This document shows, piece by piece, positions 7,206-16,314 of a stretch of DNA of 64,000 nt. The DNA comes from TMP-86 sp046347195 (GTDB taxonomy: Bacteria > Pseudomonadota > Gammaproteobacteria > Steroidobacterales > Steroidobacteraceae). Under the pieces are notes generated by a model. The model did no database searches and had not been told where the DNA came from. It saw nothing but the letters and a program-made list of their open reading frames with translations. Location of the stretch: NCBI GenBank assembly GCA_046347195.1, contig JAXMGQ010000007.1:71471-135470 (forward strand), given 5' to 3'. The stretch's first letter is position 1, and every line of letters begins with the position of its first letter. The position numbers were made by a program, and so were the translations under genes.

Positions 7206-9701
7206 ATGGCGGATGTCACCGTCGCTCAGTTCGCCGAGGTGCTGAAGGTGCCAGTCGATCGGCTGCTGCTGCAGCTCGACCAGGCCGGCATCAAGGTCTC
7301 CGGCGCCCAGGACATGATCAGCGAGGAGGCGAAGCACGAACTGCTCACGCACCTGCGTCGCAGCCACGGCAACGACCAGGCGGCCGACGCCGCGCCCCGC
7401 AAGATCACGCTCAAGCGCAAGTCGCAGTCCGAGCTCAAGCTGGCGAGCCCGCAGGGCCGCGCGCGCACCGTGAACGTCGAGGTCCGCAGCAAGCGCACCT
7501 ACATCAAGCGCGAGGTGCTCGAGGACCAGGCACGGCTGCAGCAGGAGGAAATCGACCGGCAGCGCGAGGCGGAGGAGCGGGCGCGTGCCGAGGCCGAGGC
7601 CGAGGAGTCCGGGCGGCGCGAGCGCGAGAGGCTGGACCGCGAGCGCCAGGAGGAGGAGGTCCGCCGCCGCACCGACGAGGAGAACAAGAAGCGCGCCGCC
7701 GAGGACGAGGCGCGGCGCGTCGCCGAGCAGCAGGCGCGCGAGCAGGCCGAGCGTGATCGCAAGGCGGCTGCACCCAAGCCGGTGAAGGCGCTGCGACCCG
7801 AGGAAGACAAGTCCACGCGCTATGGCCGGCAGGAGCTGCACATCAGCGGCGATGTCAGCGCGCGCCACAAGAAGAAGAAGTCGCGTGACGGCCGGCGCCG
7901 CGCGCTGGGCGAGTCCGAGGGCAAGCACGGCTTCGAGATGCCCACCGCCAAGGTCGTTCGCGAGGTCGCGATCGGCGAGGCGATGAGCGTCGGGGAGCTC
8001 GCGCAGAAGATGGCGGTGAAGGCCACGGAGGTCATCAAGGCGCTCATGACCATGGGCGTGATGGCGACCATCAACCAGATGATCGACCAGGACACCGCCG
8101 TACTGGTGGTGGAAGAGCTCGGTCACACCCCGGTGTTGCGCAAGGAAAACGTCATCGAGGAGGGACTGCAGGGCGCCACCGAGGAACACGAAGGCGTGGC
8201 CCGGCCGCCGGTGGTGACGGTCATGGGACACGTCGACCACGGCAAGACCTCGCTCCTCGACTACATCCGCCGCACCAAGGTGGCGGCGGGCGAGGCGGGC
8301 GGCATCACCCAGCACATCGGCGCCTATCACGTGCAAACGCCGAAGGGGCTGATCACCTTCCTCGACACCCCGGGACATGCGGCCTTCACCTCGATGCGCG
8401 CGCGCGGCGCGCAGGTCACCGACATCGTGATCCTGGTGGTCGGCGCGGACGACGGCGTCATGCCGCAGACCGTGGAGGCGATCCAGCACGCCAAGGCCGC
8501 CGAGGTGCCCATCGTGGTGGCGATCAACAAGATCGACAAGCCCGAGGCCGATGCCGAGAAGGTCAAGCAGGAGCTCACCAAGCACGGCGTCATCCCCGAG
8601 GAATGGGGCGGCGAGAACATCTTCGTCAGCGTCTCGGCGCGCACCGGCCAGGGCATCGACGAGTTGCTCGACAGCCTGCTGCTGCAGGCCGAGGTGCTCG
8701 AACTCAAGGCGCCCGTGGATGGACTCGCGGCGGGCTTCGTCATCGAGTCGAGCCTCGAGAAGGGCCGCGGCGCGGTGGCGACCGTGCTGGTCCAGCGCGG
8801 CACGCTCAAGCTGGGCGATCCCTTGCTGGTGGGGCAGGAGTTCGGACGCGTGCGCGCCATGTTCGACGAGGCCGGACGGCCGGTGGAGCAGGCAGGTCCG
8901 TCCATCCCCGTGGTGGTGCTGGGCCTGTCCGGCGCTCCCAATGCGGGCGATGAGCTGCTCGTCGTGGAGACCGAACGCCGCGCCCGCGAAGTGGCCATGC
9001 ATCGCCAGGCCAAGCAACGCGAGGTGAAGCTCGCGAGGCAGAGCGCGAACATCCAGGACGTGTTCTCCACCATGGGCGAGGCCAAGGCCAATGTCGTCAA
9101 CCTGCTGATCAAGGCCGACGTGCAGGGAAGCGTCGAGGCGCTGCGGGACTCGCTGCTGAAACTGTCCACCGACGAGGTGGCGGTGAACGTGATCTCCTCC
9201 GGCGTGGGCGGGCTGACCGAGTCCGACGTGACGCTGGCGGCCGCCTCCAAGGCACGCATCATCGCCTTCAACGTCCGTGGCGACTCCGCCGCGCGCGCCG
9301 CCCTGAAGGATTCGGGCATCGACGTGCGCTACTACAGCATCATCTACGAGGCCATCGACGACATGCGCACGCTCATGACGGGCCTGCTCGCGCCGGAGGT
9401 GAAGGAGCAGATCGTCGGCCTCGCCGAGGTGCGCAACGTGTTCCGTTCGAGCAAGTTCGGCACCGTCGCGGGCTGCATGGTGATCGACGGCTACGTGCGC
9501 CGGAACTTCCCGATCCGCGTGCTGCGCGACAACGTCGTCATCTTCGAAGGAGCGCTCGAATCCCTCAAGCGCTTCAAGGACGATGTGAACGAGGTCCGCG
9601 CGGGCACCGAGTGCGGCATCGGCGTGAAGAACTACAACGACGTGCGCGAGGGCGACCAGATCGAGTGCTACTCGCGGGTGGAAGTGGCGCGCACGCTGTA
9701 G
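7206..9701 (+). CDS. infB: translation initiation factor IF-2
   Basis: An 831-aa GTPase that positions initiator tRNA and promotes 50S joining. Layout: N-terminal IF2_N domain (residues 1-50), a highly charged Arg/Glu-rich linker (about 100-200), a second IF2_N domain (about 255-305), then the G domain with GHVDHGKT at 342-349, DTPGH and NKID, followed by beta-barrel and C-terminal domains. The ATG at 7206 lies 11 bases after nusA with an AAGGA site. Alternative internal starts giving shorter isoforms, known in E. coli, cannot be judged here. Confidence 0.98.
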   Translation: MADVTVAQFAEVLKVPVDRLLLQLDQAGIKVSGAQDMISEEAKHELLTHLRRSHGNDQAADAAPRKITLKRKSQSELKLASPQGRARTVNVEVRSKRTYIKREVLEDQARLQQEEIDRQREAEERARAEAEAEESGRRERERLDRERQEEEVRRRTDEENKKRAAEDEARRVAEQQAREQAERDRKAAAPKPVKALRPEEDKSTRYGRQELHISGDVSARHKKKKSRDGRRRALGESEGKHGFEMPTAKVVREVAIGEAMSVGELAQKMAVKATEVIKALMTMGVMATINQMIDQDTAVLVVEELGHTPVLRKENVIEEGLQGATEEHEGVARPPVVTVMGHVDHGKTSLLDYIRRTKVAAGEAGGITQHIGAYHVQTPKGLITFLDTPGHAAFTSMRARGAQVTDIVILVVGADDGVMPQTVEAIQHAKAAEVPIVVAINKIDKPEADAEKVKQELTKHGVIPEEWGGENIFVSVSARTGQGIDELLDSLLLQAEVLELKAPVDGLAAGFVIESSLEKGRGAVATVLVQRGTLKLGDPLLVGQEFGRVRAMFDEAGRPVEQAGPSIPVVVLGLSGAPNAGDELLVVETERRAREVAMHRQAKQREVKLARQSANIQDVFSTMGEAKANVVNLLIKADVQGSVEALRDSLLKLSTDEVAVNVISSGVGGLTESDVTLAAASKARIIAFNVRGDSAARAALKDSGIDVRYYSIIYEAIDDMRTLMTGLLAPEVKEQIVGLAEVRNVFRSSKFGTVAGCMVIDGYVRRNFPIRVLRDNVVIFEGALESLKRFKDDVNEVRAGTECGIGVKNYNDVREGDQIECYSRVEVARTL

Positions 9702-9719
9702 CGCGCCCCCCCTTCCGCC

Positions 9720-10076
9720 ATGGGCAAGGACAATCCGCGTCGCCGCCGGCTGGCGGAACAGATCCAGCGCGAGCTGTCGGATCTCCTGCGCCGCGAGGTG
9801 AAGGATGCCCGCATCGGCAACCTGACCATCACGGCGGTGGAGGTGACGCCGGACCTGCGCGCGGCGAAGGTGTACTACCTCGTGTTCGGGCACGAGGGAC
9901 CCGATGCGCGCGTGCAGGCGGGCCTGGAAAGCGCCGCGCCCTTCCTGCGTTCATCGCTGATGAAATCCCTCAAGATCCGCTACACCCCCACGCTGACCTT
10001 CGCGCTCGATGAGACCCTCGAGCGCGGCGTCAAGCTCACCCAGCTCATCGAGTCGGTCGCCAAGCCACATGACTGA
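9720..10076 (+). CDS. rbfA: ribosome-binding factor A
   Basis: A 118-aa KH-like protein beginning GKDNPRRRRLAEQIQRELSD and containing VYYLVFG and SSLMKSLKIRYTPTLTF, the signature strands and helix of RbfA. It binds the 30S neck, helps 16S rRNA 5' end maturation and is needed for cold growth. No strong ribosome site precedes the ATG, which follows a pyrimidine run 18 bases after infB; coupling to infB translation is likely. The end overlaps truB by 8 bases. Confidence 0.96.
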   Translation: MGKDNPRRRRLAEQIQRELSDLLRREVKDARIGNLTITAVEVTPDLRAAKVYYLVFGHEGPDARVQAGLESAAPFLRSSLMKSLKIRYTPTLTFALDETLERGVKLTQLIESVAKPHD

Positions 10077-11025
10077 GGCGGGCGTCCGCGTGAGCGGGGA
10101 CGTCCACGGGATCCTGCTGCTCGACAAGCCCCTGGGGCTGACCTCGGCGGCGGCGGTGGCGAAGGTCAAACGGCTCCTGGGGGTACGCAAGGTCGGGCAC
10201 ATGGGCTCGCTCGATCCGCTGGCCACCGGCCTCCTGCCCATCGGGGTGGGCGAGGCCACCAAGTTCGGCGCGCAACTGCTCGACGCCGACAAGACCTACC
10301 GGGTGACCGTGCGGCTGGGCGAGCGCACCCCGAGCGCAGACCGGGAGACGGCGGTGTGCGAGCAGGCGCCGGTTCCAGCGTTGGATGAGCAGGGGATGCG
10401 GTCCGCCCTGGCCGCCTTCCCGCGGCGATACGCGCAGATGCCGCCGATGCATTCCGCGCTGAAGCAGGGCGGCCGGCCGTTGTACTCCTACGCCCGGGCC
10501 GGCATCACGCTCGAGCGAGAGGCTCGTGAGGTCCTGATCCACGGCCTCGACTTCCTGGCCTGGCAGGCACCGGAGCTGAGCTTCGAGGTCACCGTGTCCA
10601 AGGGGACCTACATCCGCACCCTGGCCGAGGACATGGCCACCAGCCTTTCCACGGTGGGCCATCTGACCTCGCTGCGTCGCCTCGCCGTCCGGCCGTTCGG
10701 TCCTGATGCCATGATCGACCTGCAGGCCCTCGAGGCTACCCCCATGGCGCAGCGTTCGGGGTTCCTCTTGCCGGTGGACGCAGCGCTGGGACACCTGCCC
10801 CGGCTGCTGGTGGACGAAGCCGCATGCCTGTCGCTGTCCCGCGGGCAGGCGGTGGCGGTGCCGGTGGCCGATGGACCGCCGGCGGGCCAGGTCCGCATCA
10901 TCGAGCCTTCCGGCCGGTTCCTCGGCATCGGCGAGATCGATGCGGCCGGCCTGTTGCATCCACGTCGCTTGGTGGCGGCACCCGCCGCGGCCGGCGCGCT
11001 CCCGGCCGGGCCGCGGCGTTCCTGA
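10069..11025 (+). CDS. truB: tRNA pseudouridine-55 synthase TruB
   Basis: A 318-aa protein. The ATG at 10069 overlaps the end of rbfA; it is the start nearest to the conserved GILLLDKPLGLTSA. The catalytic motif GSLDPLATG has its Asp at residue 49, and KGTYIRTLAEDM and the C-terminal PUA-like region are present. It converts U55 in the T loop of most tRNAs to pseudouridine and also acts as a tRNA chaperone. Fifth gene of the nusA operon; rpsO follows with its own promoter. Confidence 0.96.
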   Translation: MTEAGVRVSGDVHGILLLDKPLGLTSAAAVAKVKRLLGVRKVGHMGSLDPLATGLLPIGVGEATKFGAQLLDADKTYRVTVRLGERTPSADRETAVCEQAPVPALDEQGMRSALAAFPRRYAQMPPMHSALKQGGRPLYSYARAGITLEREAREVLIHGLDFLAWQAPELSFEVTVSKGTYIRTLAEDMATSLSTVGHLTSLRRLAVRPFGPDAMIDLQALEATPMAQRSGFLLPVDAALGHLPRLLVDEAACLSLSRGQAVAVPVADGPPAGQVRIIEPSGRFLGIGEIDAAGLLHPRRLVAAPAAAGALPAGPRRS

Positions 11026-11038
11026 TTCTTGATCTCGC

Positions 11039-11067
11039 TTGAGGACGGCGCGGGCGACAGGTACAAT
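11039..11067 (+). promoter_or_regulatory. promoter of rpsO-pnp
   Basis: TTGAGG (11039-11044), a 17-base spacer and TACAAT (11062-11067) make a good sigma-70 promoter between truB and rpsO. The start site near 11074 leaves about 40 nt of leader. In E. coli rpsO also has its own promoter at this place. Confidence 0.7.
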
Positions 11068-11114
11068 GCGCGGCTTCCCAAAGGCCCTAAGTGATTGATT
11101 GAGGTTTGTTTTCA

Positions 11115-11384
11115 ATGCCACTGAATCGCGAACAGAAGTCGGCCGTCGTCGGCAAGTTCCAGCGCTCGACGCACGACACCGGCTCTCCCGAAGTGCAGAT
11201 CGCCCTGTTGTCCGAAAGGATCAACGGGCTGTCGCAACATTTCACCTCGCACAAGGCTGACCACGCGTCACGACGCGGGCTGCTGAAGATGGTGAACCAG
11301 CGACGCAAGCTCCTCGACTACCTCAAGAGCACGACGCCGGACAAGTACGCCCAGGTCGTCGAACGGCTCGGCCTGCGCCGCTGA
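11115..11384 (+). CDS. rpsO: 30S ribosomal protein S15
   Basis: Starting at the ATG at 11115 gives 89 aa, the exact usual length; the ATG 9 bases earlier would add MFS. The four-helix S15 fold is clear from HDTGSPEVQIALLSERINGL and the rRNA-binding KADHASRRGLLKMVNQRRKLLDYL split around residues 46-70. S15 binds the central domain of 16S rRNA early in 30S assembly and represses its own mRNA in E. coli. Followed by pnp after 76 bases. Confidence 0.97.
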   Translation: MPLNREQKSAVVGKFQRSTHDTGSPEVQIALLSERINGLSQHFTSHKADHASRRGLLKMVNQRRKLLDYLKSTTPDKYAQVVERLGLRR

Positions 11385-11460
11385 GCGCGCCACTCCCGCT
11401 GCTGCATGCCGGCAGTGTGGTCCTGCGATTCATGACAAAACATCCCAAGAGGTAGGTCAC

Positions 11461-13548
11461 GTGACTGCTATCAAGAAGACATTCAACTACGGTGGGTCCG
11501 ACCTCACCATCGAGACGGGAGAGATGGCCCGGCAGGCCGACGGCGCCGTGGTCGTCACGATGAACGACACCGTGGTGCTGGTCACGGCGGTGGGCAAGCG
11601 CCAGGCGGTGCCGGGGCGCGACTTCTTCCCGCTCACCGTGAACTACCAGGAAAAGACCTATGCCGCGGGACGCATTCCCGGCGGCTTCTTCAAGCGTGAA
11701 GGCCGCCCGACGGAGAAGGAAACGCTGACCTCGCGTCTCATCGATCGCCCCATCCGCCCGTTGTTCCCCGAAGGCTTCAACAACGACGTGCAGGTCATCG
11801 CCAACGTGCTGTCGGTGAACGCCGAGGTCGACCCCGACGTTCCCTCTATCATCGGCGCTTCCGCTGCGCTCGCGATCTCGGGCCTGCCCTTCATCAGCCC
11901 CATTGGTGCGGCGCGCGTCGGCTACATCAACGGGCAGTACGTGCTCAACCCCACCGCCTCGCAGCTCGCCGAGTCGGATCTCGACCTCGTCGTGGCCGGC
12001 ACCGAGGAAGGCGTGCTGATGGTGGAGTCCGAAGCGGACTGCCTGCCCGAGGACGTGATGCTCGGCGCCGTCGTGTTCGGCCACGAGAAGATGCAGGTCG
12101 CCATCAAGGCCATCAAGGAACTCGCGGCGCAGGCCGGCAAGCCGGCCTGGGACTGGAAGGCGCCCGAGCCGAACAACGCCCTGAAGCAGGCCGTGGGCAA
12201 TGCGGCCGAGAAGGGCCTCGCGGAGGCCTACGCCATCACCGAGAAGCAGCAGCGCCACGCGCGCATCGGCGAGGTCAAGAAGGCGACGCTGGCCGCGCTC
12301 GCGGAAGGGGACGGTGCGCAGTTCACCGCCGAGCAGGTGGGCGGGGAGTTCTTCAACCTCGAATACCGGCTGGTGCGCGAGCGCATCCTCGAAGGGCGCC
12401 CGCGCATCGACGGTCGCGACACCCGCACGGTGCGCAAGATCAGCATCCGCACCGGTGCGCTGCCCCGCACGCACGGTTCCGCGCTGTTCACCCGTGGCGA
12501 AACGCAGGCCATGGTGGTGACCACCCTGGGCACCGGTCGCGATGCGCAGATCATCGACGGGCTGACGGGCGAGCGCAAGGAGCCCTTCATGCTCCACTAC
12601 AACTTCCCGCCGTTCAGCGTGGGTGAGACCGGCATGGTGGGTTCGCCCAAGCGCCGCGAGATCGGCCACGGCAACCTCGCCAAGCGCGGCGTGAAGGCCG
12701 TGATGCCGCCGATGGACAAGTTCCCTTACGTCATCCGCGTCGTGTCGGAGATCTTCGAGTCCAACGGCTCGAGCTCCATGGCCTCGGTGTGCGGCACGAG
12801 CCTCGCGCTGATGGATGCCGGCGTGCCGATCCGCGCGCCCGTCGCGGGCGTTGCCATGGGCCTCGTCAAGGAGGGCGCTCGTTACGCCGTGCTCACCGAC
12901 ATCCTCGGCGACGAGGATCACCTGGGCGACATGGATTTCAAGGTGGCGGGCACGAAGGATGGTGTCACCGCGCTGCAGATGGACATCAAGATCACCAGCA
13001 TCACCAAGGAGATCATGAAGGTGGCGCTGGACCAGGCGCGCGAAGGCCGCCTGCACATCCTGGGCGAGATGAACAAGGTGCTGGCGAAGCCGCGCGAGAG
13101 CATGTCGGAGTGGGCGCCGACCATCATCACGCTGAAGATCGATCCGGAGAAGATCCGCGACGTCATCGGCAAGGGCGGTGCGGTCATCCGCCAGATCACC
13201 GAGGAGACCGGCACCTCCATCGACATCGAGAACGACGGCACGGTCAAGATCGCCTCGGTGCAGGGACCCGCCGGCCGGGAAGCGCAGCGGCGCATCGAGC
13301 TGATCACCGCCGATGTCGAGGTGGGGCGCATCTACGAAGGTCGGGTCGCGCGGCTGATGGACTTCGGCGCCTTCGTCACCATCCTGCCGGGCCGGGATGG
13401 CCTGGTGCACATCTCGCAGATCTCAGAGGAGCGTGTCGAGCGCGTCGGCGACAAGCTCAAGGAAGGCGATGTGGTGCGCGTGAAGGTGCTGGAAGTGGAC
13501 CGTCAGGGCCGCGTCCGTCTGTCCATGCGCAACGTCGACGCCGCCTGA
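11461..13548 (+). CDS. pnp: polyribonucleotide nucleotidyltransferase (PNPase)
   Basis: A 695-aa protein with a GTG start preceded by AAGAGG. Two RNase PH domains flank a helical domain; the catalytic second domain holds LMDAGVPI and LGDEDHLGDMDFKVAGT. A KH domain (IRDVIGKGGAVIRQITEE, about 560-580) and an S1 domain (GRIYEGRVARLMDFGAFV, about 620-690) follow. It degrades RNA 3' to 5' with phosphate and is part of the degradosome in many gammaproteobacteria. The last gene of this block; a GC-rich hairpin lies 6 bases after the stop. Confidence 0.98.
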   Translation: MTAIKKTFNYGGSDLTIETGEMARQADGAVVVTMNDTVVLVTAVGKRQAVPGRDFFPLTVNYQEKTYAAGRIPGGFFKREGRPTEKETLTSRLIDRPIRPLFPEGFNNDVQVIANVLSVNAEVDPDVPSIIGASAALAISGLPFISPIGAARVGYINGQYVLNPTASQLAESDLDLVVAGTEEGVLMVESEADCLPEDVMLGAVVFGHEKMQVAIKAIKELAAQAGKPAWDWKAPEPNNALKQAVGNAAEKGLAEAYAITEKQQRHARIGEVKKATLAALAEGDGAQFTAEQVGGEFFNLEYRLVRERILEGRPRIDGRDTRTVRKISIRTGALPRTHGSALFTRGETQAMVVTTLGTGRDAQIIDGLTGERKEPFMLHYNFPPFSVGETGMVGSPKRREIGHGNLAKRGVKAVMPPMDKFPYVIRVVSEIFESNGSSSMASVCGTSLALMDAGVPIRAPVAGVAMGLVKEGARYAVLTDILGDEDHLGDMDFKVAGTKDGVTALQMDIKITSITKEIMKVALDQAREGRLHILGEMNKVLAKPRESMSEWAPTIITLKIDPEKIRDVIGKGGAVIRQITEETGTSIDIENDGTVKIASVQGPAGREAQRRIELITADVEVGRIYEGRVARLMDFGAFVTILPGRDGLVHISQISEERVERVGDKLKEGDVVRVKVLEVDRQGRVRLSMRNVDAA

Positions 13549-13554
13549 TCCGAT

Positions 13555-13577
13555 GGCGGCGGCTTCGCGCCGCCGCC
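13555..13577. terminator. GC-rich hairpin between convergent pnp and phaR-like gene
   Basis: GGCGGCGGC (13555-13563) pairs perfectly with GCCGCCGCC (13569-13577) around a 5-base loop. No real T-run follows on either strand, so it may stop transcription only with Rho or protect the pnp mRNA 3' end. Confidence 0.5.
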
Positions 13578-13582
13578 GTCCT

Positions 13583-13915
13583 TCAATCGCGCGGGCGCAG
13601 GTGTTCGGTGGCGAACGTGCGCATGCTCTGGTCCAGGTAGCCGCCCACCAGGCTGTGGGAGGGCTCCCCGTAGGTCCTGATGACGTTCGCCAGGAACTCC
13701 TGGCTCATCACCGGTTCACCCTGGTGCTCCTGCTCGGAGATCACCTGCAGCAGGATGCTGCGCGTGATGTCGAGGTTGGACTTCTTGTCCACCACCAGGA
13801 AATCGGTCTTCTCGATGACCAGTTTCTTGATGTCGGACAGGGTGATGTAGCGGCTCTCGTACGTGTCGTAGAGCCGCCGGTTCGGGTACTTCTTGATCAC
13901 TCGCGGTTCGCTCAT
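13583..13915 (-). CDS. PhaR-like polyhydroxyalkanoate synthesis regulator
   Basis: A 110-aa protein starting at the ATG at 13915 with a GGAG site. The N-terminal half (RVIKKYPNRRLYDTYESRYITLSDIKKLVIEK) is the PHB/PHA accumulation regulator DNA-binding domain, and the following helix-rich part (ITRSILLQVISEQE) matches the second PhaR domain. PhaR proteins sense polyhydroxyalkanoate granules and repress phasin genes. It is shorter than many PhaR proteins, and no polymer synthesis gene is nearby, so its target is unknown. It lies downstream of dksA-gluQ on the same strand. Confidence 0.8.
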   Translation of the reverse strand: MSEPRVIKKYPNRRLYDTYESRYITLSDIKKLVIEKTDFLVVDKKSNLDITRSILLQVISEQEHQGEPVMSQEFLANVIRTYGEPSHSLVGGYLDQSMRTFATEHLRPRD

Positions 13916-14009
13916 TGTCGGCTCCTCGCTGGTGCAGATCCGCCATAGCGCAGTGCAATGTGAGCAGGATAGCGCAATGCGGTCGATGCGCAATTGCTCA
14001 TGCGCCGCA

Positions 14010-14876
14010 TTACCGAAGGGTGATCTGCCTCTGGCGGGTAATATTTTCAACACGCCAGCGCCTGGCCGCCCAGGTCAGCAGTTCTCCAGGGGATTCCAGC
14101 GGCTCCTCGCAGGGCGGCTGTCCCAGCAGGGAAAGGATGAACCGCAGGGTCGGCAGGGCAGCCGCCGGATCCACCGGCACACTGCGGCGGGACTTCGCCA
14201 GCTTCGAGCCATCCGGTTCCAGCAACAGCGGCAGGTGCGCATAGCCTGGCGTCGGGAATCCGAGCGAGCGCTGCAGCTGGATCTGCGCGCCCGTGCTGTC
14301 CAGGAGATCCGCCCCGCGCATCACCTCGCTCACCCCCTGGTCGGCATCATCCACGACCACCGCGAGCATGTACGAGAGGATCCCGTCCCGCCGCTGGACC
14401 ACGAAGTCCCCCTGCGTCGCCGCCGGATCCTGCTCGATGCTGCCCTGGATGCGATCCTCGAACCGCACGGTGCCGGTGTCGAGCGCGAATCGAAGTGCGG
14501 CGGGCGAGTCGAGCGGAGCGGGGTTGCGTCGGCAGGTGCCTGGGTAGATCGCCTGGCCCTGCAACGCCTGCCGCGGGCACGCGCAACGGTACAGGCGGCC
14601 CTGCGCCCACAGCGCGGCGATGCAGTCGCGGTATCGCGCCTGCCGATCGCTCTGACGCAACGGTGGGCCGTCCCAGTGCAGGCCGAAGGCCTCGAGGCAT
14701 CGCAGGATACGCCCGGCGGCGCCCGGCAGTTCGCGGGGCCGGTCCAGGTCCTCGATGCGGACCAGCCAGGACCCTTCCTGGGCGCGCGCGTCAAGGAAGC
14801 TGGCTACCGCGGTGAACAGGGAACCCAGGTGCAGATCGCCGCTGGGGGACGGTGCGAAACGGCCGACGTATCGCAA
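14010..14876 (-). CDS. gluQ: glutamyl-Q tRNA(Asp) synthetase
   Basis: A 288-aa paralog of the catalytic half of GluRS without the anticodon-binding domain. The HIGH-like motif is RFAPSPSGDLHLGSL; the KMSKS-like site is GSKLAKSRR; Cys residues of RCACPRQ and GTCRR form the zinc site. It attaches glutamate to queuosine in tRNA-Asp. The start is a TTG at 14876: no ATG or GTG lies upstream in frame near the conserved first strand. It lies 55 bases after dksA, the usual order; queF, also in the queuosine pathway, is 1 kb away on the same strand. Confidence 0.92.
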   Translation of the reverse strand: MRYVGRFAPSPSGDLHLGSLFTAVASFLDARAQEGSWLVRIEDLDRPRELPGAAGRILRCLEAFGLHWDGPPLRQSDRQARYRDCIAALWAQGRLYRCACPRQALQGQAIYPGTCRRNPAPLDSPAALRFALDTGTVRFEDRIQGSIEQDPAATQGDFVVQRRDGILSYMLAVVVDDADQGVSEVMRGADLLDSTGAQIQLQRSLGFPTPGYAHLPLLLEPDGSKLAKSRRSVPVDPAAALPTLRFILSLLGQPPCEEPLESPGELLTWAARRWRVENITRQRQITLR

Positions 14877-14931
14877 CCCGGCAGAAGGAACGCGGCCGGG
14901 TCCGGGTCGGGCGCCGGGCGTGGGCGAAGTC

Positions 14932-15780
14932 TCAGCGATACCGGTCGTCGCGGTCGCCGTACTGCTTCTCGCGCCGCTCGCGACGCTCCTGCGCTTCCAC
15001 CGACAGCGTCGCCACCGGCCGTGCCTCGAGCCGCTTGATGCCGATCTCCTCGCCGGTCTCCAGACAGTAGCCGTAGCTGCCGTCCTCGATGCGCTTGATC
15101 GCCTCGTCGATCTTGCGGATCAGCTTGCGCTCGCGATCGCGCGTGCGCAGCTCGAGGCTGAATTCCTCCTCCTGCGTGGCGCGATCGTTCGGGTCCGGAA
15201 AATTGGCGGCCTCGTCCTTCATGTGCAGCACCGTGCGGTCCACCTCGACCATGAGGTCGCGCTTCCAGTTCGCAAGGATGCGCGCGAAGTGATCGAGCTG
15301 CTCCTTGTTCATGTACTGTTCGCCGCGCTTGGAGATGTACGGCTTGACGTTGCGCGGACCGGCCAGGAGGCTTGCGGGCACGGCAGGCTCGCCATCGGCA
15401 TCCTCGTCGGCGGAAGGCGCGGGACGCGGCATCACCATGGGCCGGGCGTCGAAGCGGATGTTGCCGGATTCCTCGGCGCGCGCCGTGGCGGCTCGTCCGG
15501 GCGACGCCGCCATGCCCGCAGGCGCAGGCGCGGCAGGCTTCGCCGCCGCGGGCCTGGCATTGACCGGTTTCGCGGCCGCCTTGGGGGCGGCAGGCTTCGG
15601 CACGGCTGCCTTCACGGCCGGCCTGGCCAGCGGTTTTGCCGGCCTGGCCTTCGCCTTCGAACCGGGAGCGGCCACCACGCGCGCGGCCTTCTTCGCCACC
15701 GCGGCCTTGGGTGAGGCTGCCTTCTTCACGGCGCTGCGCGCCGGCTTCTTCACGGCTTTTGCGGTCTTCTTCGTTGGCAT
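14932..15780 (-). CDS. dksA: RNA polymerase-binding factor DksA with basic N-terminal tail
   Basis: A 282-aa protein, about twice the length of E. coli DksA. Residues 1-105 are rich in Lys, Ala and Pro, like histone-H1-type tails. Residues 145-282 are DksA: the coiled-coil tip keeps DPNDRATQEEE (Asp196, Asp199, Ala201), needed for action with ppGpp at the polymerase secondary channel. The zinc-finger positions are Cys239, Thr242, Ser260 and Ala263, so only one of four cysteines remains and zinc is probably not bound. The start at 15780 is the first ATG after the promoter. Tail length resembles Xanthomonadales-type DksA proteins. Confidence 0.93.
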   Translation of the reverse strand: MPTKKTAKAVKKPARSAVKKAASPKAAVAKKAARVVAAPGSKAKARPAKPLARPAVKAAVPKPAAPKAAAKPVNARPAAAKPAAPAPAGMAASPGRAATARAEESGNIRFDARPMVMPRPAPSADEDADGEPAVPASLLAGPRNVKPYISKRGEQYMNKEQLDHFARILANWKRDLMVEVDRTVLHMKDEAANFPDPNDRATQEEEFSLELRTRDRERKLIRKIDEAIKRIEDGSYGYCLETGEEIGIKRLEARPVATLSVEAQERRERREKQYGDRDDRYR

Positions 15781-15822
15781 GTCGACCTTCCCGCCCTGTC
15801 CTAATCCTTTCGAGAGCGCGCG

Positions 15823-15828
15823 ATTATA
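15823..15828 (-). promoter_or_regulatory. -10 element upstream of dksA
   Basis: Read on the minus strand this is a consensus TATAAT, 42 bases upstream of the dksA ATG. The -35 region is weak, so activation or an unusual promoter is possible. Confidence 0.5.
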
Positions 15829-15913
15829 CCGGCGCCGGCAACGCTGTACAGGGTCCCAGGGGCTATATTCCAAGTGTATGAATCATAAGCAATTCATGGC
15901 AGCTCACACGGGG

Positions 15914-16300
15914 TCATGGCAGCGTCACACGGGGTGTGCCGGCCCAGCCAGGGCGCTGGTGCTCCACTACCACGCTGGTGTGGATGCCGCCGCGGACATT
16001 GAAGCGCGCGGTGAGGCGCATGAAGCGGGGCGCGGTGACGGCGACGAGGCGTTCGAGGATCTCGTTGGTCACCGCCTCATGAAAGGCGCCGCGATCACGG
16101 AAGGACCAGATGTACAGCTTCAGCGACTTGAGCTCGACGCAGAGTTCATCGGGCACGTACTCGAGCTCGAGCGTCGCGAAATCCGGCTGGCCCGTCTTCG
16201 GACACAGACAGGTGAACTCCGGGATGCTCATGCGGATGGTGTAGTCCCGCGTGGGCGCTGGATTTCGAAACGTCTCGAGCTGATCGACGGGCTGTGTCAC
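15914..16300 (-). CDS. queF: 7-cyano-7-deazaguanine (preQ0) reductase, short type
   Basis: A 128-aa single-domain QueF of the Bacillus type rather than the double-domain E. coli type. The catalytic Cys lies in EFTCLCPKTGQPDFA, the family motif is ELKSLKLYIWSFRDRG, and GGIHTSVVVEH closes the fold. It reduces preQ0 to preQ1 with NADPH on the way to queuosine in tRNA. It is divergent from smc. The neighbour gluQ acts on queuosine-containing tRNA-Asp, though the two are separated by dksA. Confidence 0.95.
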   Translation of the reverse strand: MTQPVDQLETFRNPAPTRDYTIRMSIPEFTCLCPKTGQPDFATLELEYVPDELCVELKSLKLYIWSFRDRGAFHEAVTNEILERLVAVTAPRFMRLTARFNVRGGIHTSVVVEHQRPGWAGTPRVTLP

Positions 16301-16314
16301 GAGGGTGTCAGGGG

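Noticed and set aside
7191..9893. A 900-codon open frame opposite infB
   Set aside because: Same mirror effect; composition is Leu/His/Arg-rich without motifs, while IF-2 on the plus strand is complete.
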